NCBI RefSeq assembly: GCF_014649795.1
Contig: NZ_BMTS01000025.1
Coordinates: forward strand, 1 to 64,000
Reading direction: 5' to 3'
Source: Streptomyces melanogenes
Lineage (GTDB): Bacteria > Actinomycetota > Actinomycetes > Streptomycetales > Streptomycetaceae
DNA length: 64,000 bases
The notes below the pieces were generated by a model. That model had not been told where the DNA came from, did no database searches, and saw only the letters and a program-made list of their open reading frames with translations. Positions 15,575 to 25,707 of the stretch are shown here, piece after piece. The translations under genes were made by a program, and so were the position numbers. Position 1 is the first letter of the stretch; the number at the start of each line of letters is the position of its first letter.

Positions 15575-17167
15575 ATGAGCAGGGGCGACAGGGGCGGGAA
15601 GAGCGTTTCCGGGGGGCTCGGGACCCCGGATGCTACCGGGGCCCGAGGGGCGCCCGACGGCATTCCCTGGGCCGATGTCCTGCTGGCTTCCCTCGCCTCG
15701 GTCAGCTGGGCGCTGGTCGCGATGGCGGGCACGGCTGCCCTCGGGCTGCATCTGCTCGGCGCCGACGCGGCCGGGGCGCTGGGGCCGATGACGGCGGCCG
15801 TGGTGGTGCTCGGTGCGGGCGGCTCGGTCACCCCGTCGGGCGACGTCTCGGCGTTCGGTCTGACGGGTGCGCAGGCGAAGACGGCCGTCGAGATCACGCC
15901 ACTCGGGGTGTCGCTCGCCGGGGCGCTGCTGCTCGCCTTCTTCTTCCTGCGCTCGCTGCGGGCGGCGGGCGCGGTGCTGCCCGGCGCGGAGCTCGCGGCG
16001 CGGGCGGGCGGGGTCGTGGTGCTGTTCGTCGGGGTGGTGGCGGGGCTCGCCTGGGCGGGCCACGACCTGGTCACCATCGACGGGGGCTCGCTCGGCCTCG
16101 ACACCGGGAAGTCGCCGGGCAGCGGCGGGGTGTCGATCCCCGGGCTCGGCGACCTCGGGGACATCGGGGACATCGGCGGGCTGCTGCCGGACCGGCTCGG
16201 CAAGCTCGCCGATGCCAAGGCTCAGGTCGGCTTCACCGTGAACACGGCGGACTCGCTGGCGGGCGCGGTGTTCTGGGTGCTCGGGGTGCTGCTGGTCGCG
16301 CTGCTCGCCTCGCGGCGCTCCCCGCTGCCGCGCGGCTGGGAGTGGGTGCACCGGGTCGTGCGGCCCGCCGCGTCCGCGCTGGTCGCGGTGGTCCTGGTGG
16401 CGGTGGCGGCGGGGCTCGCGGCGGCCGCGTACGCGATGGCGGGCGACGGGCATCCCGGGCGCATCGCGGGCGCCGCGCTGCTCGGGGCGCCGAACGGGGT
16501 GTGGCTGGCGCTGCCGCTCGGCCTGTTCGTCCCCTGGAACGGCCATGCCACGGGGGCGCTGGTGCAGGTGCTGCCGGACCCGCTGGACAAGCTGCTCGGC
16601 TTCAAGGACGACCAGAGCGTGAGCCTGGGGCGGCTGGCCGAACTGGACGGGCGCGTCTGGCTGCTGGCCGTCGCCACGGGCGTGATGATGCTGTACGCGG
16701 GGGTGCTCGCGGCGGCGCGTACGCCGGTTCGGGGGTTGTCGGCGGGCGCGTTCGCGGGGCGGTGCGCGGTGGGGCTGGGTGTGGCGACCGCGGTCGCGCT
16801 GCCGCTGCTGGTGTGGCTGACGGGGGTGTCCGCGGACGCGTCGCTGTCCGTGTTGGGGTTCAACGCGTTCGGGGCGGGGGTGGAGCTGCACGGGAACGCG
16901 GGGCTTGCGCTGGTCCTTGGGGCGGGGTGGGGGGCGTTGGCTGGGTGTGTGGGGGGCTTGCTGGCTTACGGGGTGGGGGCTGCGGGGCGGCGGGCCGCGC
17001 CGCTGGCCTCGGGCGGGGCCTTGCCCGGTCCGGCGCCGGTGGGGCCGTCTGCGGAGGAGGTGTACGGGCGGGCGGGGCCCTACTCCCCCTCGCCGGTGTA
17101 TCGGCCTCCGGTGGACGAGACGAATCCGTATCTACGGGGAGATGGCCCCTCCCCGCCCCTTCCCTAA
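15575..17167 (+). CDS. Streptophobe family membrane protein
   Basis: A polytopic membrane protein of about 530 residues that I recognise as the streptophobe family, which is restricted to streptomycetes and relatives. About ten hydrophobic segments are visible. Extracytoplasmic-looking loops include a Gly/Asp-rich stretch (GLGDLGDIGDIGGLLPDRLG) and a LDKLLGFKDDQSVSLGRL loop. The cytoplasmic C-terminal tail is Pro-rich. The ATG at 15575 is chosen because GGGGGGCC precedes it; an in-frame ATG at 15542 has no ribosome site. The last codons and the TAA stop come from the edge of a dispersed palindromic repeat. Role unknown. Confidence 0.85.
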   Translation: MSRGDRGGKSVSGGLGTPDATGARGAPDGIPWADVLLASLASVSWALVAMAGTAALGLHLLGADAAGALGPMTAAVVVLGAGGSVTPSGDVSAFGLTGAQAKTAVEITPLGVSLAGALLLAFFFLRSLRAAGAVLPGAELAARAGGVVVLFVGVVAGLAWAGHDLVTIDGGSLGLDTGKSPGSGGVSIPGLGDLGDIGDIGGLLPDRLGKLADAKAQVGFTVNTADSLAGAVFWVLGVLLVALLASRRSPLPRGWEWVHRVVRPAASALVAVVLVAVAAGLAAAAYAMAGDGHPGRIAGAALLGAPNGVWLALPLGLFVPWNGHATGALVQVLPDPLDKLLGFKDDQSVSLGRLAELDGRVWLLAVATGVMMLYAGVLAAARTPVRGLSAGAFAGRCAVGLGVATAVALPLLVWLTGVSADASLSVLGFNAFGAGVELHGNAGLALVLGAGWGALAGCVGGLLAYGVGAAGRRAAPLASGGALPGPAPVGPSAEEVYGRAGPYSPSPVYRPPVDETNPYLRGDGPSPPLP

Positions 17168-17333
17168 ACCCTCCGGGGGATCGTTCGTCTGCGGACCGTG
17201 GGGGGGGGCTGGTCGCGCAGTTCCCCGCGCCCCTGAGATGCGCCCCTGCGGGGCGCCCAGGGGGATGCCGCGGAGCGGCATCCTTAGGGGCGCGGGGAAC
17301 TGCGCGAGCAACCCACCACCGGCCCGCAGACAG
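17146..17333. repeat. Dispersed long palindromic element, copy B
   Basis: It starts inside the last codons of the streptophobe gene (CCCCTCCCCGCCCCTTCCCT...). Core arms TTCGTCTGCGG (from 17184) and CCGCAGACA (to about 17333). The inner pair CGCGCAGTTCCCCGCGCCCC and GGGGCGCGGGGAACTGCGCG flanks two further small hairpins (GCGCCCCTGCGGGGCGC and GGATGCCGCGGAGCGGCATCC). It fills most of the 309-base gap before serB. In the remaining 143 bases up to serB I see no clear promoter pair. Confidence 0.75.
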
Positions 17334-17476
17334 ACCCCGGGCCGACTTCCCCGTCACCCCTGAGTGACCAACAGGTTTCGCTCCGCTGTCATCTTGGGTT
17401 TCTTAAGGGACACAGCTGTCCGGTGGGCGGGACAGGGCGTCGGGGGGACTCGGGCGGCCTATACGGTGGAAGCACC

Positions 17477-18733
17477 ATGAGCGCTTCTCAGCCCCCCCGC
17501 CCCGCTGGTCAGAACCCTGACGTGCCCCTCCTGGACGCGGACACGCCGACCCTGCTCGTCAAGATCTTCGGGAAGGACCGGCCGGGGATCACCGCCGGGC
17601 TCTTCGACACCCTCGCCGCCTACTCCGTCGACGTCGTCGACATCGAGCAGGTCGTCACCCGTGGCCGTATCGTCCTGTGCGCGCTCGTCACCGAGCCGAC
17701 CGTGAGCACGGAGGGCGAGCTGCGGGCCACCGTGCACAGCTGGGCGGAGTCGCTGCGGCTCCAGGCCGAGATCATCTCCGGTACCGGCGACAACCGGCCG
17801 CGCGGCAGCGGGCGTTCGCACGTCACCGTGCTCGGGCACCCGCTCACCGCCGAGTCCACGGCGGCCATAGCGGCCCGGATCACCGCGACCGGCGGCAACA
17901 TCGACCGTATCTTCCGGCTCGCCAAGTACCCCGTGACGGCGGTCGAGTTCGCCGTCTCCGGCACCGAGACCGAGCCCCTGCGCACCGCGCTCGCCACCGA
18001 GGCCGCGGCCCTCGGCGTGGACGTGGCCGTCGTCTCGGCGGGGCTGCACCGCCGCGCCCAGCGGCTGGTCGTCATGGACGTGGACTCCACGCTCATCCAG
18101 GACGAGGTCATCGAGCTCTTCGCCGCGCACGCCGGGTGCGAGGACAAGGTCGCCGAGGTCACCGCCCAGGCGATGCGGGGCGAGCTCGACTTCGAGCAGT
18201 CGCTGCACGCGCGCGTGGCGCTGCTCGCCGGGCTCGACGCGTCCGTCGTGGACAAGGTCCGCGCCGAGGTGCGGCTCACCCCCGGCGCCCGCACCCTGAT
18301 CCGTACGCTCAAGCGGCTCGGCTACCAAGTGGGCGTCGTCTCCGGCGGGTTCACCCAGGTCACCGACGACCTGATGGAGCGCCTCGGGCTCGACTTCGCC
18401 TCCGCCAACACCCTGGAGATCGTCGACGGCAAGCTCACCGGCCGCGTCACCGGGGCCGTCGTGGACCGGGCGGGCAAGGCGCGGCTGCTGCGCGAGTTCG
18501 CGGCCGAGGCGGGCGTCCCGCTCGACCAGACCGTGGCGATCGGCGACGGCGCCAACGACCTCGACATGCTCAACGCGGCCGGTCTGGGCGTCGCGTTCAA
18601 CGCCAAGCCGGTGGTCCGCCGGGCCGCCGACACCGCCGTGAACGTGCCGTTCCTGGACACCGTGCTCTACCTCCTCGGCATCACCCGGGAAGAGGTCGAG
18701 GCCGCCGACGGCTTCGTGGACCTGCCCCACTAG
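17477..18733 (+). CDS. serB: Phosphoserine phosphatase SerB with ACT domains
   Basis: A 418-residue cytosolic enzyme for the last step of serine synthesis, O-phosphoserine to L-serine. Two ACT-like regulatory regions occupy about 25-190, as in mycobacterial SerB2. The HAD phosphatase core follows with the nucleophile motif DVDSTLIQDE (201-210), motif II VVSGGFTQ and motif III GDGANDLDML. The first ACT domain may sense serine or other amino acids. The ATG at 17477 follows GGTGGAAGC. A strong hairpin terminator follows the stop codon. Confidence 0.96.
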   Translation: MSASQPPRPAGQNPDVPLLDADTPTLLVKIFGKDRPGITAGLFDTLAAYSVDVVDIEQVVTRGRIVLCALVTEPTVSTEGELRATVHSWAESLRLQAEIISGTGDNRPRGSGRSHVTVLGHPLTAESTAAIAARITATGGNIDRIFRLAKYPVTAVEFAVSGTETEPLRTALATEAAALGVDVAVVSAGLHRRAQRLVVMDVDSTLIQDEVIELFAAHAGCEDKVAEVTAQAMRGELDFEQSLHARVALLAGLDASVVDKVRAEVRLTPGARTLIRTLKRLGYQVGVVSGGFTQVTDDLMERLGLDFASANTLEIVDGKLTGRVTGAVVDRAGKARLLREFAAEAGVPLDQTVAIGDGANDLDMLNAAGLGVAFNAKPVVRRAADTAVNVPFLDTVLYLLGITREEVEAADGFVDLPH

Positions 18734-18748
18734 CCACGTACAGCACAG

Positions 18749-18787
18749 AAGGGCCCCGGCGGCGTTTCCTCCGCTCCGGGGCCCTTT
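18749..18787. terminator. Bidirectional terminator between serB and the SixA-like gene
   Basis: An 11-bp stem AAGGGCCCCGG / CCGGGGCCCTT (18749-18759 and 18776-18786) between convergent genes, followed by TTT on the plus strand. Confidence 0.85.
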
Positions 18788-18801
18788 CCCGTACGTACGT
18801 C

Positions 18802-19320
18802 TTACGCGTGCGGCGCCCAGAAGTCCGTCAGCCTGCCCACGCCGTGCTCCACCGTCTTCCACGAGCCGGTGAACGCCACCACCGCGAACGCGGCCGTCGG
18901 GAAGCCGCTGCGGTTCATCCTCGGCAGCACGTCCCCCTCGGACTCGCCCGCCAGCGCGTCGGCGAGCGCGTGCATCCCGGGGTTGTGGCCGACCAGGAGG
19001 ACGTTGTCGACGTCGTCCGGCGTCTCGTTCAGGAGGGCGAGCAGCTCGCCGAGCGAGGCCTCGTACAGCCGCTCCTCGTACACGGTCCTGGGGCGGTGCG
19101 GCAGTTCCTGCACGGCCAGTTTCCAGGTCTCGCGGGTACGGGCCGCGGTCGAGCAGAGAGTCAGGTCGAAGGCGATTCCGGTCTCGGCGAGCCTGCGCCC
19201 GGCCACCGGGGCGTCCGTGCGGCCGCGGTCGGCGAGCGGCCGGTCGTGGTCGGACACCTGGGGCCAGTCGGCTTTCGCATGCCGGAGGAGGACGATCCTG
19301 CGGGGTGTGTCGACGCTCAT
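18802..19320 (-). CDS. SixA-like histidine phosphatase family protein
   Basis: A 172-residue member of the histidine phosphatase (phosphoglycerate mutase-like) superfamily, in the short SixA branch. Seen: the nucleophile motif LLRHAKAD (11-18), the Arg-containing SDHDRPLADRGR, CSTAARTRETW, and the second catalytic His in LLVGHNPGMHALAD. SixA removes phosphate from phosphohistidine in phosphorelay proteins; whether this enzyme does so is unknown. The ATG at 19320 is chosen at the domain boundary; the frame stays open upstream without any conserved sequence. Confidence 0.88.
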   Translation of the reverse strand: MSVDTPRRIVLLRHAKADWPQVSDHDRPLADRGRTDAPVAGRRLAETGIAFDLTLCSTAARTRETWKLAVQELPHRPRTVYEERLYEASLGELLALLNETPDDVDNVLLVGHNPGMHALADALAGESEGDVLPRMNRSGFPTAAFAVVAFTGSWKTVEHGVGRLTDFWAPHA

Positions 19321-19397
19321 GCCCAACAGCTTCGCACGAATCACGCCATCGGGCGCAGGGTCCCGATGAGCTCTCGCGCCAGGGTTGACAAGGGTGT

Positions 19398-19604
19398 TCA
19401 CCGGGACAGCGAGTGCTGAATGCGGTCCATGAGGTGGCTGAGAGCGGGGTCCCCGGATGCGGCCTCGGCGTCGTGCGAGCCCGTGATGAGCACCAGCAGC
19501 ACGACGAAGGCGACGGTGGGGAGCGCAACGCCCCACCAGGGGAGCCGGAAGTCGGCGCGGCCGGTGGCCGGCTGGGTGGACCGGGTGTGCGTACGGGCCG
19601 ACAT
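19398..19604 (-). CDS. Small single-pass membrane protein
   Basis: A 68-residue protein with a polar N-terminus (MSARTHTRSTQPATGR), one transmembrane helix (WWGVALPTVAFVVLLVLITG, about 25-44) and a short polar tail ending in a likely amphipathic helix (LSHLMDRIQHSLSR). The ATG at 19604 has a good GGAGG box five bases upstream. It lies 77 bases upstream of the SixA-like gene on the same strand. I recognise no named family. Topology suggests an extracytoplasmic C-terminus. Confidence 0.75.
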   Translation of the reverse strand: MSARTHTRSTQPATGRADFRLPWWGVALPTVAFVVLLVLITGSHDAEAASGDPALSHLMDRIQHSLSR

Positions 19605-19772
19605 GGCCGCCTCCGTAAATCCGTAAAGGTGAAGTACGTGGTCTCGCTGACGTACTTCGAACCTACGGAAGGGGGAGCCCGGAGCCCATCGGGTGACCCA
19701 CCCACTTACCCCGGGGCTTTTCCCCCTAGGGGATAGGGGGGCCAGCACCACCATGGGGCGCGTCGGCGCAGG

Positions 19773-19889
19773 TCAGGGCGAGGCGATCGTCGCGATCACG
19801 GCGATGACCACCGTGATCGCCAGCATCGCGCCGAGCACGATGAGGAGCTTCTTCTGACCGTTCTGGGGGTTCGGGTCGAGCACAGGCAT
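19773..19889 (-). CDS. 38-residue membrane microprotein (SGM_5486 family)
   Basis: A short gene reading MPVLDPNPQNGQKK, then one hydrophobic helix (LLIVLGAMLAITVVIAVIAT) and a TGA stop at 19775-19773. It begins four bases after the MFS transporter gene ends, so the two are surely cotranscribed and probably translationally coupled. I recognise it as the SGM_5486 transporter-associated family, tiny proteins kept beside this exporter in streptomycetes. A role as an accessory or regulatory subunit of the transporter is inferred from position only. Confidence 0.85.
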   Translation of the reverse strand: MPVLDPNPQNGQKKLLIVLGAMLAITVVIAVIATIASP

Positions 19890-19893
19890 GCGC

Positions 19894-21192
19894 TCAGTCT
19901 CGCATCCCCGCTTCGTCCTCCACCGTCCGGTCCCGGCCCGCCAGCGAACCGACGACGATCTGCGGCACCATCAGGCCCGCCATCAGCGCGATCGGCAGGC
20001 CCCAGCCGCCGCTGCTGTCGTAGAGGGCGCCGACCAGGGTGGGGCCGGGGATGGAGATGAGGTACCCGGTGGACTGGGCGAAGGCGGAGAGCCGCACCAC
20101 GCCGGTGCCGGTCCGGGTGCGCATCCCGATCATGGTGAGGGCGAGCGGGAAGGCGCAGTTGGAGATGCCGAGCAGCAGCGCCCAGGCCCAGGCGCCGGCG
20201 GCCGGGGCGAAGTAGAGGCCCGCGTAGCCGGCCAGGCCGCAGGCGCCGAGGACGGCGACGATCGGGCCCTGGTTGCGCATCCGGGTGGCGACGCGCGGGA
20301 TGACGAACGCGAGCGGCACGCCCATCACCATGGTCACCGCGAGCAGCACGCCGGCGGTCCCGGCGGACACCCCGGCGTCCCGGAAGATCTGCGGCATCCA
20401 GCCCATGGTGATGTACGCGGCGGTGGCCTGGAGGCCGAAGAAGCAGGCGAGCGCCCAGGCGGTGCGACTGCGGGTGATCTTGAAGGCGGGGGCCTCCGCC
20501 TCCTCGCGGACGGCCGAGGGCTGTCCCGCCGTACGGGAGCCGCGGTCGCGGACGAGCAGCAGCCACGGCAGTACGGCGACGGCGGCGAGCAGCGCCCACA
20601 CGCTCAGGCCGGTGCGCCAGCTGCCGCCGAGCGCGTCGGTGACCGGGACGGTGGCGGCGGCGGCCAGGGCGGTGCCGGCCGCGAGGGCCATCGAGTACAG
20701 GCCGGTCATGGAGCCGACGCGGTCCGGGAAGTACCGCTTGACGATCACCGGCATCAGCACGTTGCTGACGGCTATGCCCATCAGGGCGAGCGCGCTGGCG
20801 GCGAGGAAGCCGGGGGTGCCGCCGGCGAACGGCCGCAGCAGCAGGCCCGCGGCGATCGCGACCATGCCCGCGCAGACGACGACGGCGGGGCCGAAGCGGC
20901 GGGCGAGGCGGGGCGCGAAGACGCCGAAGACGGCGAAGCAGAGCGGCGGTACGGAGGTGAGGACACCGGCGACGCTGCCGCTCATGTGCAGCCCGTCGCG
21001 CACCTCTTCGAAGAGCGCGCCGAGGCTGGTGATGGCGGGGCGCAGGTTGAGCGCGGCGAGGACGAGGCCGACGAGCACGAGGCGGATGGTCCACGGCGCC
21101 GGTCCGCCCGTGCGCTCGCTCGCGAGGGCTTCTTGGGAGGTGTGGGGTGTGCTGCCCGGCGCGGGGCTCAGGGTGCGGGTCTCGTCGGCCAT
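19894..21192 (-). CDS. MFS transporter, CynX/NimT family
   Basis: A 432-residue inner-membrane carrier with 12 predicted helices and a cytosolic N-terminal tail of about 30 residues. Family motifs: LNLRPAITSLGALFEEVR after helix 1, the loop RLARRFG, and MTGLYSMALAAGTALAAA in helix 5. CynX/NimT relatives carry cyanate or 2-nitroimidazole; the substrate here is unknown. The gene faces a GntR-type regulator across a 92-base intergenic region that contains a palindromic operator. That regulator is the likely controller. A 38-residue membrane protein follows at four bases. Confidence 0.92.
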   Translation of the reverse strand: MADETRTLSPAPGSTPHTSQEALASERTGGPAPWTIRLVLVGLVLAALNLRPAITSLGALFEEVRDGLHMSGSVAGVLTSVPPLCFAVFGVFAPRLARRFGPAVVVCAGMVAIAAGLLLRPFAGGTPGFLAASALALMGIAVSNVLMPVIVKRYFPDRVGSMTGLYSMALAAGTALAAAATVPVTDALGGSWRTGLSVWALLAAVAVLPWLLLVRDRGSRTAGQPSAVREEAEAPAFKITRSRTAWALACFFGLQATAAYITMGWMPQIFRDAGVSAGTAGVLLAVTMVMGVPLAFVIPRVATRMRNQGPIVAVLGACGLAGYAGLYFAPAAGAWAWALLLGISNCAFPLALTMIGMRTRTGTGVVRLSAFAQSTGYLISIPGPTLVGALYDSSGGWGLPIALMAGLMVPQIVVGSLAGRDRTVEDEAGMRD

Positions 21193-21216
21193 GGCCCCAT
21201 CATAGAATCATGGGAT

Positions 21217-21232
21217 GATTGGTTGTCCAATC
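21217..21232. promoter_or_regulatory. Palindromic operator between GntR gene and MFS gene
   Basis: GATTGG-TTGT-CCAATC, two perfect 6-bp arms around four bases, placed in the centre of the divergent intergenic region. FadR-subfamily regulators typically bind such short inverted sites. The site lies upstream of a TACAAT -10 at 21251 for the regulator gene and next to possible -35 elements for the transporter gene. Binding by the adjacent regulator is inferred. Confidence 0.65.
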
Positions 21233-21284
21233 GCTTGGGCCCGCCCTCACTACAATCTGGGCGACTCTCACTACAAGGAGCGGC

Positions 21285-21959
21285 ATGACGCTGAGCTCTC
21301 CCCGGCGGTCCGCCCTCGCCGACCAGGTGATCGCGCAGCTGCGCAACCAGATCACCTCGGGCGAGTGGCCGGTGGGATCGCGCATCCCCACCGAACCCGA
21401 GCTGGTCGAGCAGCTGGGGGTGGCGCGCAACACGGTCCGCGAGGCGGTCCGGGCGCTCGCGCACAACGGGCTGCTGGACATCCGGCAGGGCTCGGGCACC
21501 TACGTGGTCGCGACGAGCGAGCTGGCGGGGGTGATGCACCGGCGCTTCGCCGACGCCGATCCCCGCCATGTGGCCGAACTGCGCTCCACCCTCGAGTCGT
21601 CGGCGGCCCGCCTCGCGGCCGAACGGCGTACGGCACGCGATCTGGCCCAGCTGGACGCGCTGCTCGCACGGCGCGAGGAGGCCTGGGGGTCGGGCGACGC
21701 GGAGGCGTTCGTCGCCGCCGACGCCACGCTGCACCTGGCGATCGTCGCGGCCTCGCACAACGACGTCCTGACCGAGCTCTACGCCGACCTCGGCGACCTG
21801 CTGCGCGACTGGCTCCGCGACGACGTGGGCCGCGAGCTGCGGCCGGAGAACCACATGGACCACGCCCGGCTCGTCGAGGCGATCCGGGCGGGCGACGCGG
21901 AGACCGCCGCCGCGGAGGCCGCGGGCCACGCGTTCTTCTGCCTGGGCGAACGGCTCTAG
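21285..21959 (+). CDS. FadR/GntR-family transcriptional regulator
   Basis: A 224-residue regulator. Winged helix (about 8-70) with PTEPELVEQLGVARNTVREAVRALAHNGLLDIRQGSG-type sequence. The helical FCD effector domain (about 85-218) carries the metal/ligand His and Asp residues (DATLHLAIVAASHN, ENHMDHARLVEAI). The ATG at 21285 follows AAGGAG at five bases; earlier in-frame starts would overlap the promoter. It is divergent from the MFS exporter and probably represses it until a small carboxylate-like ligand binds. That ligand class is general for the family and not shown here. Confidence 0.93.
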   Translation: MTLSSPRRSALADQVIAQLRNQITSGEWPVGSRIPTEPELVEQLGVARNTVREAVRALAHNGLLDIRQGSGTYVVATSELAGVMHRRFADADPRHVAELRSTLESSAARLAAERRTARDLAQLDALLARREEAWGSGDAEAFVAADATLHLAIVAASHNDVLTELYADLGDLLRDWLRDDVGRELRPENHMDHARLVEAIRAGDAETAAAEAAGHAFFCLGERL

Positions 21960-21968
21960 CCAACCGCT

Positions 21969-22376
21969 CTAACGAACGGCTCCCGGCGGCTTCGTGCCCG
22001 CCGGCGCGGTCGCCTTCTCATGGGTGACCCACACCGCCCGCACCTCTTTCCAGCAGCGGTCGGTGAGCCGTACGGTCTGCGCCGGCGCCACCTCCACCGG
22101 GGCCGCGTCGGCGTCGATGTCCCACCAGCGGGCGCACTCGGTGTGCAGCCGCACCCGGTCGATGTCGGGGTACGGGTTGTGGCAGTACGCGATGACGTGC
22201 GAGCCCCGGACCGAGGTGCGGCAGTCGGCCCCGAAGGGCTCGGGCGGCGCGGCCGGGGCGGGGTCGTCGGCGGTGGCGGCCCGGACGACCGAGGGAAGGG
22301 CGAGTGCGGCGAGCGCCGTGACGAGCAGCGCCGCCAGGGCGACGGCTCGGCGCTGGACCGTACGCAAGGGCCGCAC
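21969..22376 (-). CDS. Secreted protein with four cysteines, unknown function
   Basis: A 135-residue exported protein. Signal peptide (about 1-33) ending VVRAATA, a Pro/Ala-rich spacer, then a small domain with C52, C65, C81 and C108, likely two disulfides. Tryptophan-rich segments (CARWWDID, RCWKEVRAVW) are typical of small beta-rich extracellular domains. It ends nine bases from the stop of the convergent GntR gene. No family recognised. Confidence 0.75.
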   Translation of the reverse strand: MRPLRTVQRRAVALAALLVTALAALALPSVVRAATADDPAPAAPPEPFGADCRTSVRGSHVIAYCHNPYPDIDRVRLHTECARWWDIDADAAPVEVAPAQTVRLTDRCWKEVRAVWVTHEKATAPAGTKPPGAVR

Positions 22377-22453
22377 CGCCCCACCTCCTCCCCGGCCGAC
22401 TGCCCGACTTGTCCGCTTCGATCAGTCTGCGGGGAGTTGGCCGGACACGCACG

Positions 22454-22495
22454 ACGGCCGCCCTCCGTCCGCGCGCGCGGACGGAGGGCGGCCGT
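22454..22495. terminator. Perfect 21-bp inverted repeat terminator after fabI
   Basis: A perfect 42-base palindrome starting ACGGCCGCCCTCCGTCCGCG. It lies downstream of fabI, between it and the start of the secreted Cys protein gene. No T-run, as usual for Streptomyces hairpin terminators. Confidence 0.85.
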
Positions 22496-22509
22496 GTGAA
22501 GCGAGAGGC

Positions 22510-23277
22510 TCAGGCACCCATCATGTGCACGCCGCCGTCGACGTGGACGATCTCGCCCGTCGTCTTCGGGAACCAGTCCGAGAGCAGGGCCACGATGCCG
22601 CGGCCGGCCGGCTCGGGGTCGGCCATGTTCCACTCCAGCGGCGAGCGCGTGTTCCACACGTCCGCCAGGTCCGAGAAGCCCGGGATGGACTTCGCGGCCA
22701 TGGAGCCGATCGGGCCCGCCGAGACCAGGTTGCAGCGGATGTTCTCCTTGCCCAGGTCGCGGGCGAGGTAGCGGGAGGTCGCCTCCAGGGCGGCCTTCGC
22801 CGGGCCCATCCAGTCGTACTGCGGCCAGGCGAACTGCGCGTCGAAGGTCAGACCGACGACCGCGCTGCCCGAGCTCATCAGCGGGCGGCAGGCCATGGTC
22901 AGCGACTTCAGCGAGAACGCCGAGACGTGCATGGCCGTCGAGACCGACTCGAACGGGGTGTTGAGGAAGTTGCCGCCGAGGGCGTCCTGCGGGGCGAAGC
23001 CGATGGAGTGGACGACGCCGTCGAGGCCGCCGAGCTCCTCCTTGACCAGGCCCGCGAGCCGGTCCAGGTGCTCCTGGTTGGTCACGTCGAGCTCGATGAC
23101 CTTGGCGGGCTTGGGGAGCTTCTTGGCGATGCGCTCGGTGAGCGTGGGCCGCGGGAAGGCGGTCAGGATGACCTCGGCGCCCTGCTCCTGGGCCAGCTTC
23201 GCGGCGTGGAAGGCGATGGAGGACTCCATCAGCACGCCCGTGATCAGGATGCGCTTGCCGTCGAGAATTCCGCTCAT
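22510..23277 (-). CDS. fabI: Enoyl-[acyl-carrier-protein] reductase FabI/InhA
   Basis: A 255-residue NADH-dependent reductase for the last step of each fatty-acid elongation cycle. The N-terminus ILDGKRILITGVLMESSIAF shows the InhA-type cofactor loop. The catalytic pair is Y154 and K161 in YDWMGPAKAAL (Y-x6-K spacing typical of enoyl reductases), and VVHSIGFAP and DVWNTRSPLEWN are further family blocks. It is closer to mycobacterial InhA than to E. coli FabI. Start codon ATG at 23277, four bases after fabG stops, so the two form a tight operon. Confidence 0.95.
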   Translation of the reverse strand: MSGILDGKRILITGVLMESSIAFHAAKLAQEQGAEVILTAFPRPTLTERIAKKLPKPAKVIELDVTNQEHLDRLAGLVKEELGGLDGVVHSIGFAPQDALGGNFLNTPFESVSTAMHVSAFSLKSLTMACRPLMSSGSAVVGLTFDAQFAWPQYDWMGPAKAALEATSRYLARDLGKENIRCNLVSAGPIGSMAAKSIPGFSDLADVWNTRSPLEWNMADPEPAGRGIVALLSDWFPKTTGEIVHVDGGVHMMGA

Positions 23278-23281
23278 GTGA

Positions 23282-23998
23282 TCAGTGACCCATGCCCAAT
23301 CCGCCGTCAACCGGGATGACGGCACCAGTGATGTACGAGGCGTCGTCCGAGGCGAGGAAGCGGACCGCGGCCGCGATCTCCTCGGGCTGCGCGTAGCGGC
23401 CCAGCGGCACCCCGGAGAGGATCGAGGTGCGCTGCTCGTCGGTGAGCACCTTGGTCATGTCGGTGTCGACAAAACCGGGTGCGACGACGTTGAAAGTGAT
23501 GTTGCGGGAGCCCAGCTCGCGCGCGAGGGAGCGGGCGAACCCGACGAGACCGGCCTTGGAGGCCGCGTAGTTGGCCTGGCCGGGCGAGCCCATCAGGCCG
23601 ACGACGGAAGAGATCAGGACGACGCGGCCCTTCTTGGCGCGCAGCATGCCGCGGTTGGCGCGCTTCACGACCCGGAAGGTGCCGGTGAGGTTGGTGTCCA
23701 GGACCGAGGTGAAGTCCTCCTCGGACATCCGCATCAGCAGCTGGTCCTTGGTGACCCCGGCGTTGGCGACGAGCACCTCGACGGGCCCGTGGGCCTCCTC
23801 GATCTGCTTGTAGGCCTGCTCCACCTGCTCGGCGTCGGTGATGTCGCACTTGACGGCGAGGAACCCCTCCTCCTGGAGGGCGTCCGGCTCCCCGGAGCGG
23901 TAGGTGATCGCGACCTTGTCGCCCATGGAGGCGAAAGCGCGGGCGATGGCGAGGCCGATGCCCCGGTTTCCTCCGGTGACGAGAACCGAGCGGCTCAA
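23282..23998 (-). CDS. fabG: 3-oxoacyl-[acyl-carrier-protein] reductase FabG
   Basis: A 238-residue SDR that reduces beta-ketoacyl-ACP with NADPH. Cofactor motif TGGNRGIG (8-15), NAG in VANAGVTKDQLLMRM, catalytic S131, Y144 and K148 (YAASK), and the C-terminal VDGGLGMGH. It is first in the fabG-fabI operon. The same gene pair (mabA-inhA) exists in mycobacteria. The minus-strand region just upstream (24000-24183) is shared with the divergent tldD gene and must hold both promoters. Confidence 0.95.
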   Translation of the reverse strand: MSRSVLVTGGNRGIGLAIARAFASMGDKVAITYRSGEPDALQEEGFLAVKCDITDAEQVEQAYKQIEEAHGPVEVLVANAGVTKDQLLMRMSEEDFTSVLDTNLTGTFRVVKRANRGMLRAKKGRVVLISSVVGLMGSPGQANYAASKAGLVGFARSLARELGSRNITFNVVAPGFVDTDMTKVLTDEQRTSILSGVPLGRYAQPEEIAAAVRFLASDDASYITGAVIPVDGGLGMGH

Positions 23999-24183
23999 CG
24001 GATCACCCTTTCGATAGCGGTTTCGTACTTCCGCAAACTATCGGTACCGGCCGTTGTACGGGGAATCGACCTGTGACAGTGGCGTACGGAAAGCGCTGTG
24101 GGGTCCCTACAGAAAGGGATAGGCAGGCGGCCCCGAACCGCGACATGATCGGGGCGACCGGTCTCACACGACAGGAGACATCC

Positions 24184-25703
<1,520 letters not shown>

Positions 25704-25707
<4 letters not shown>

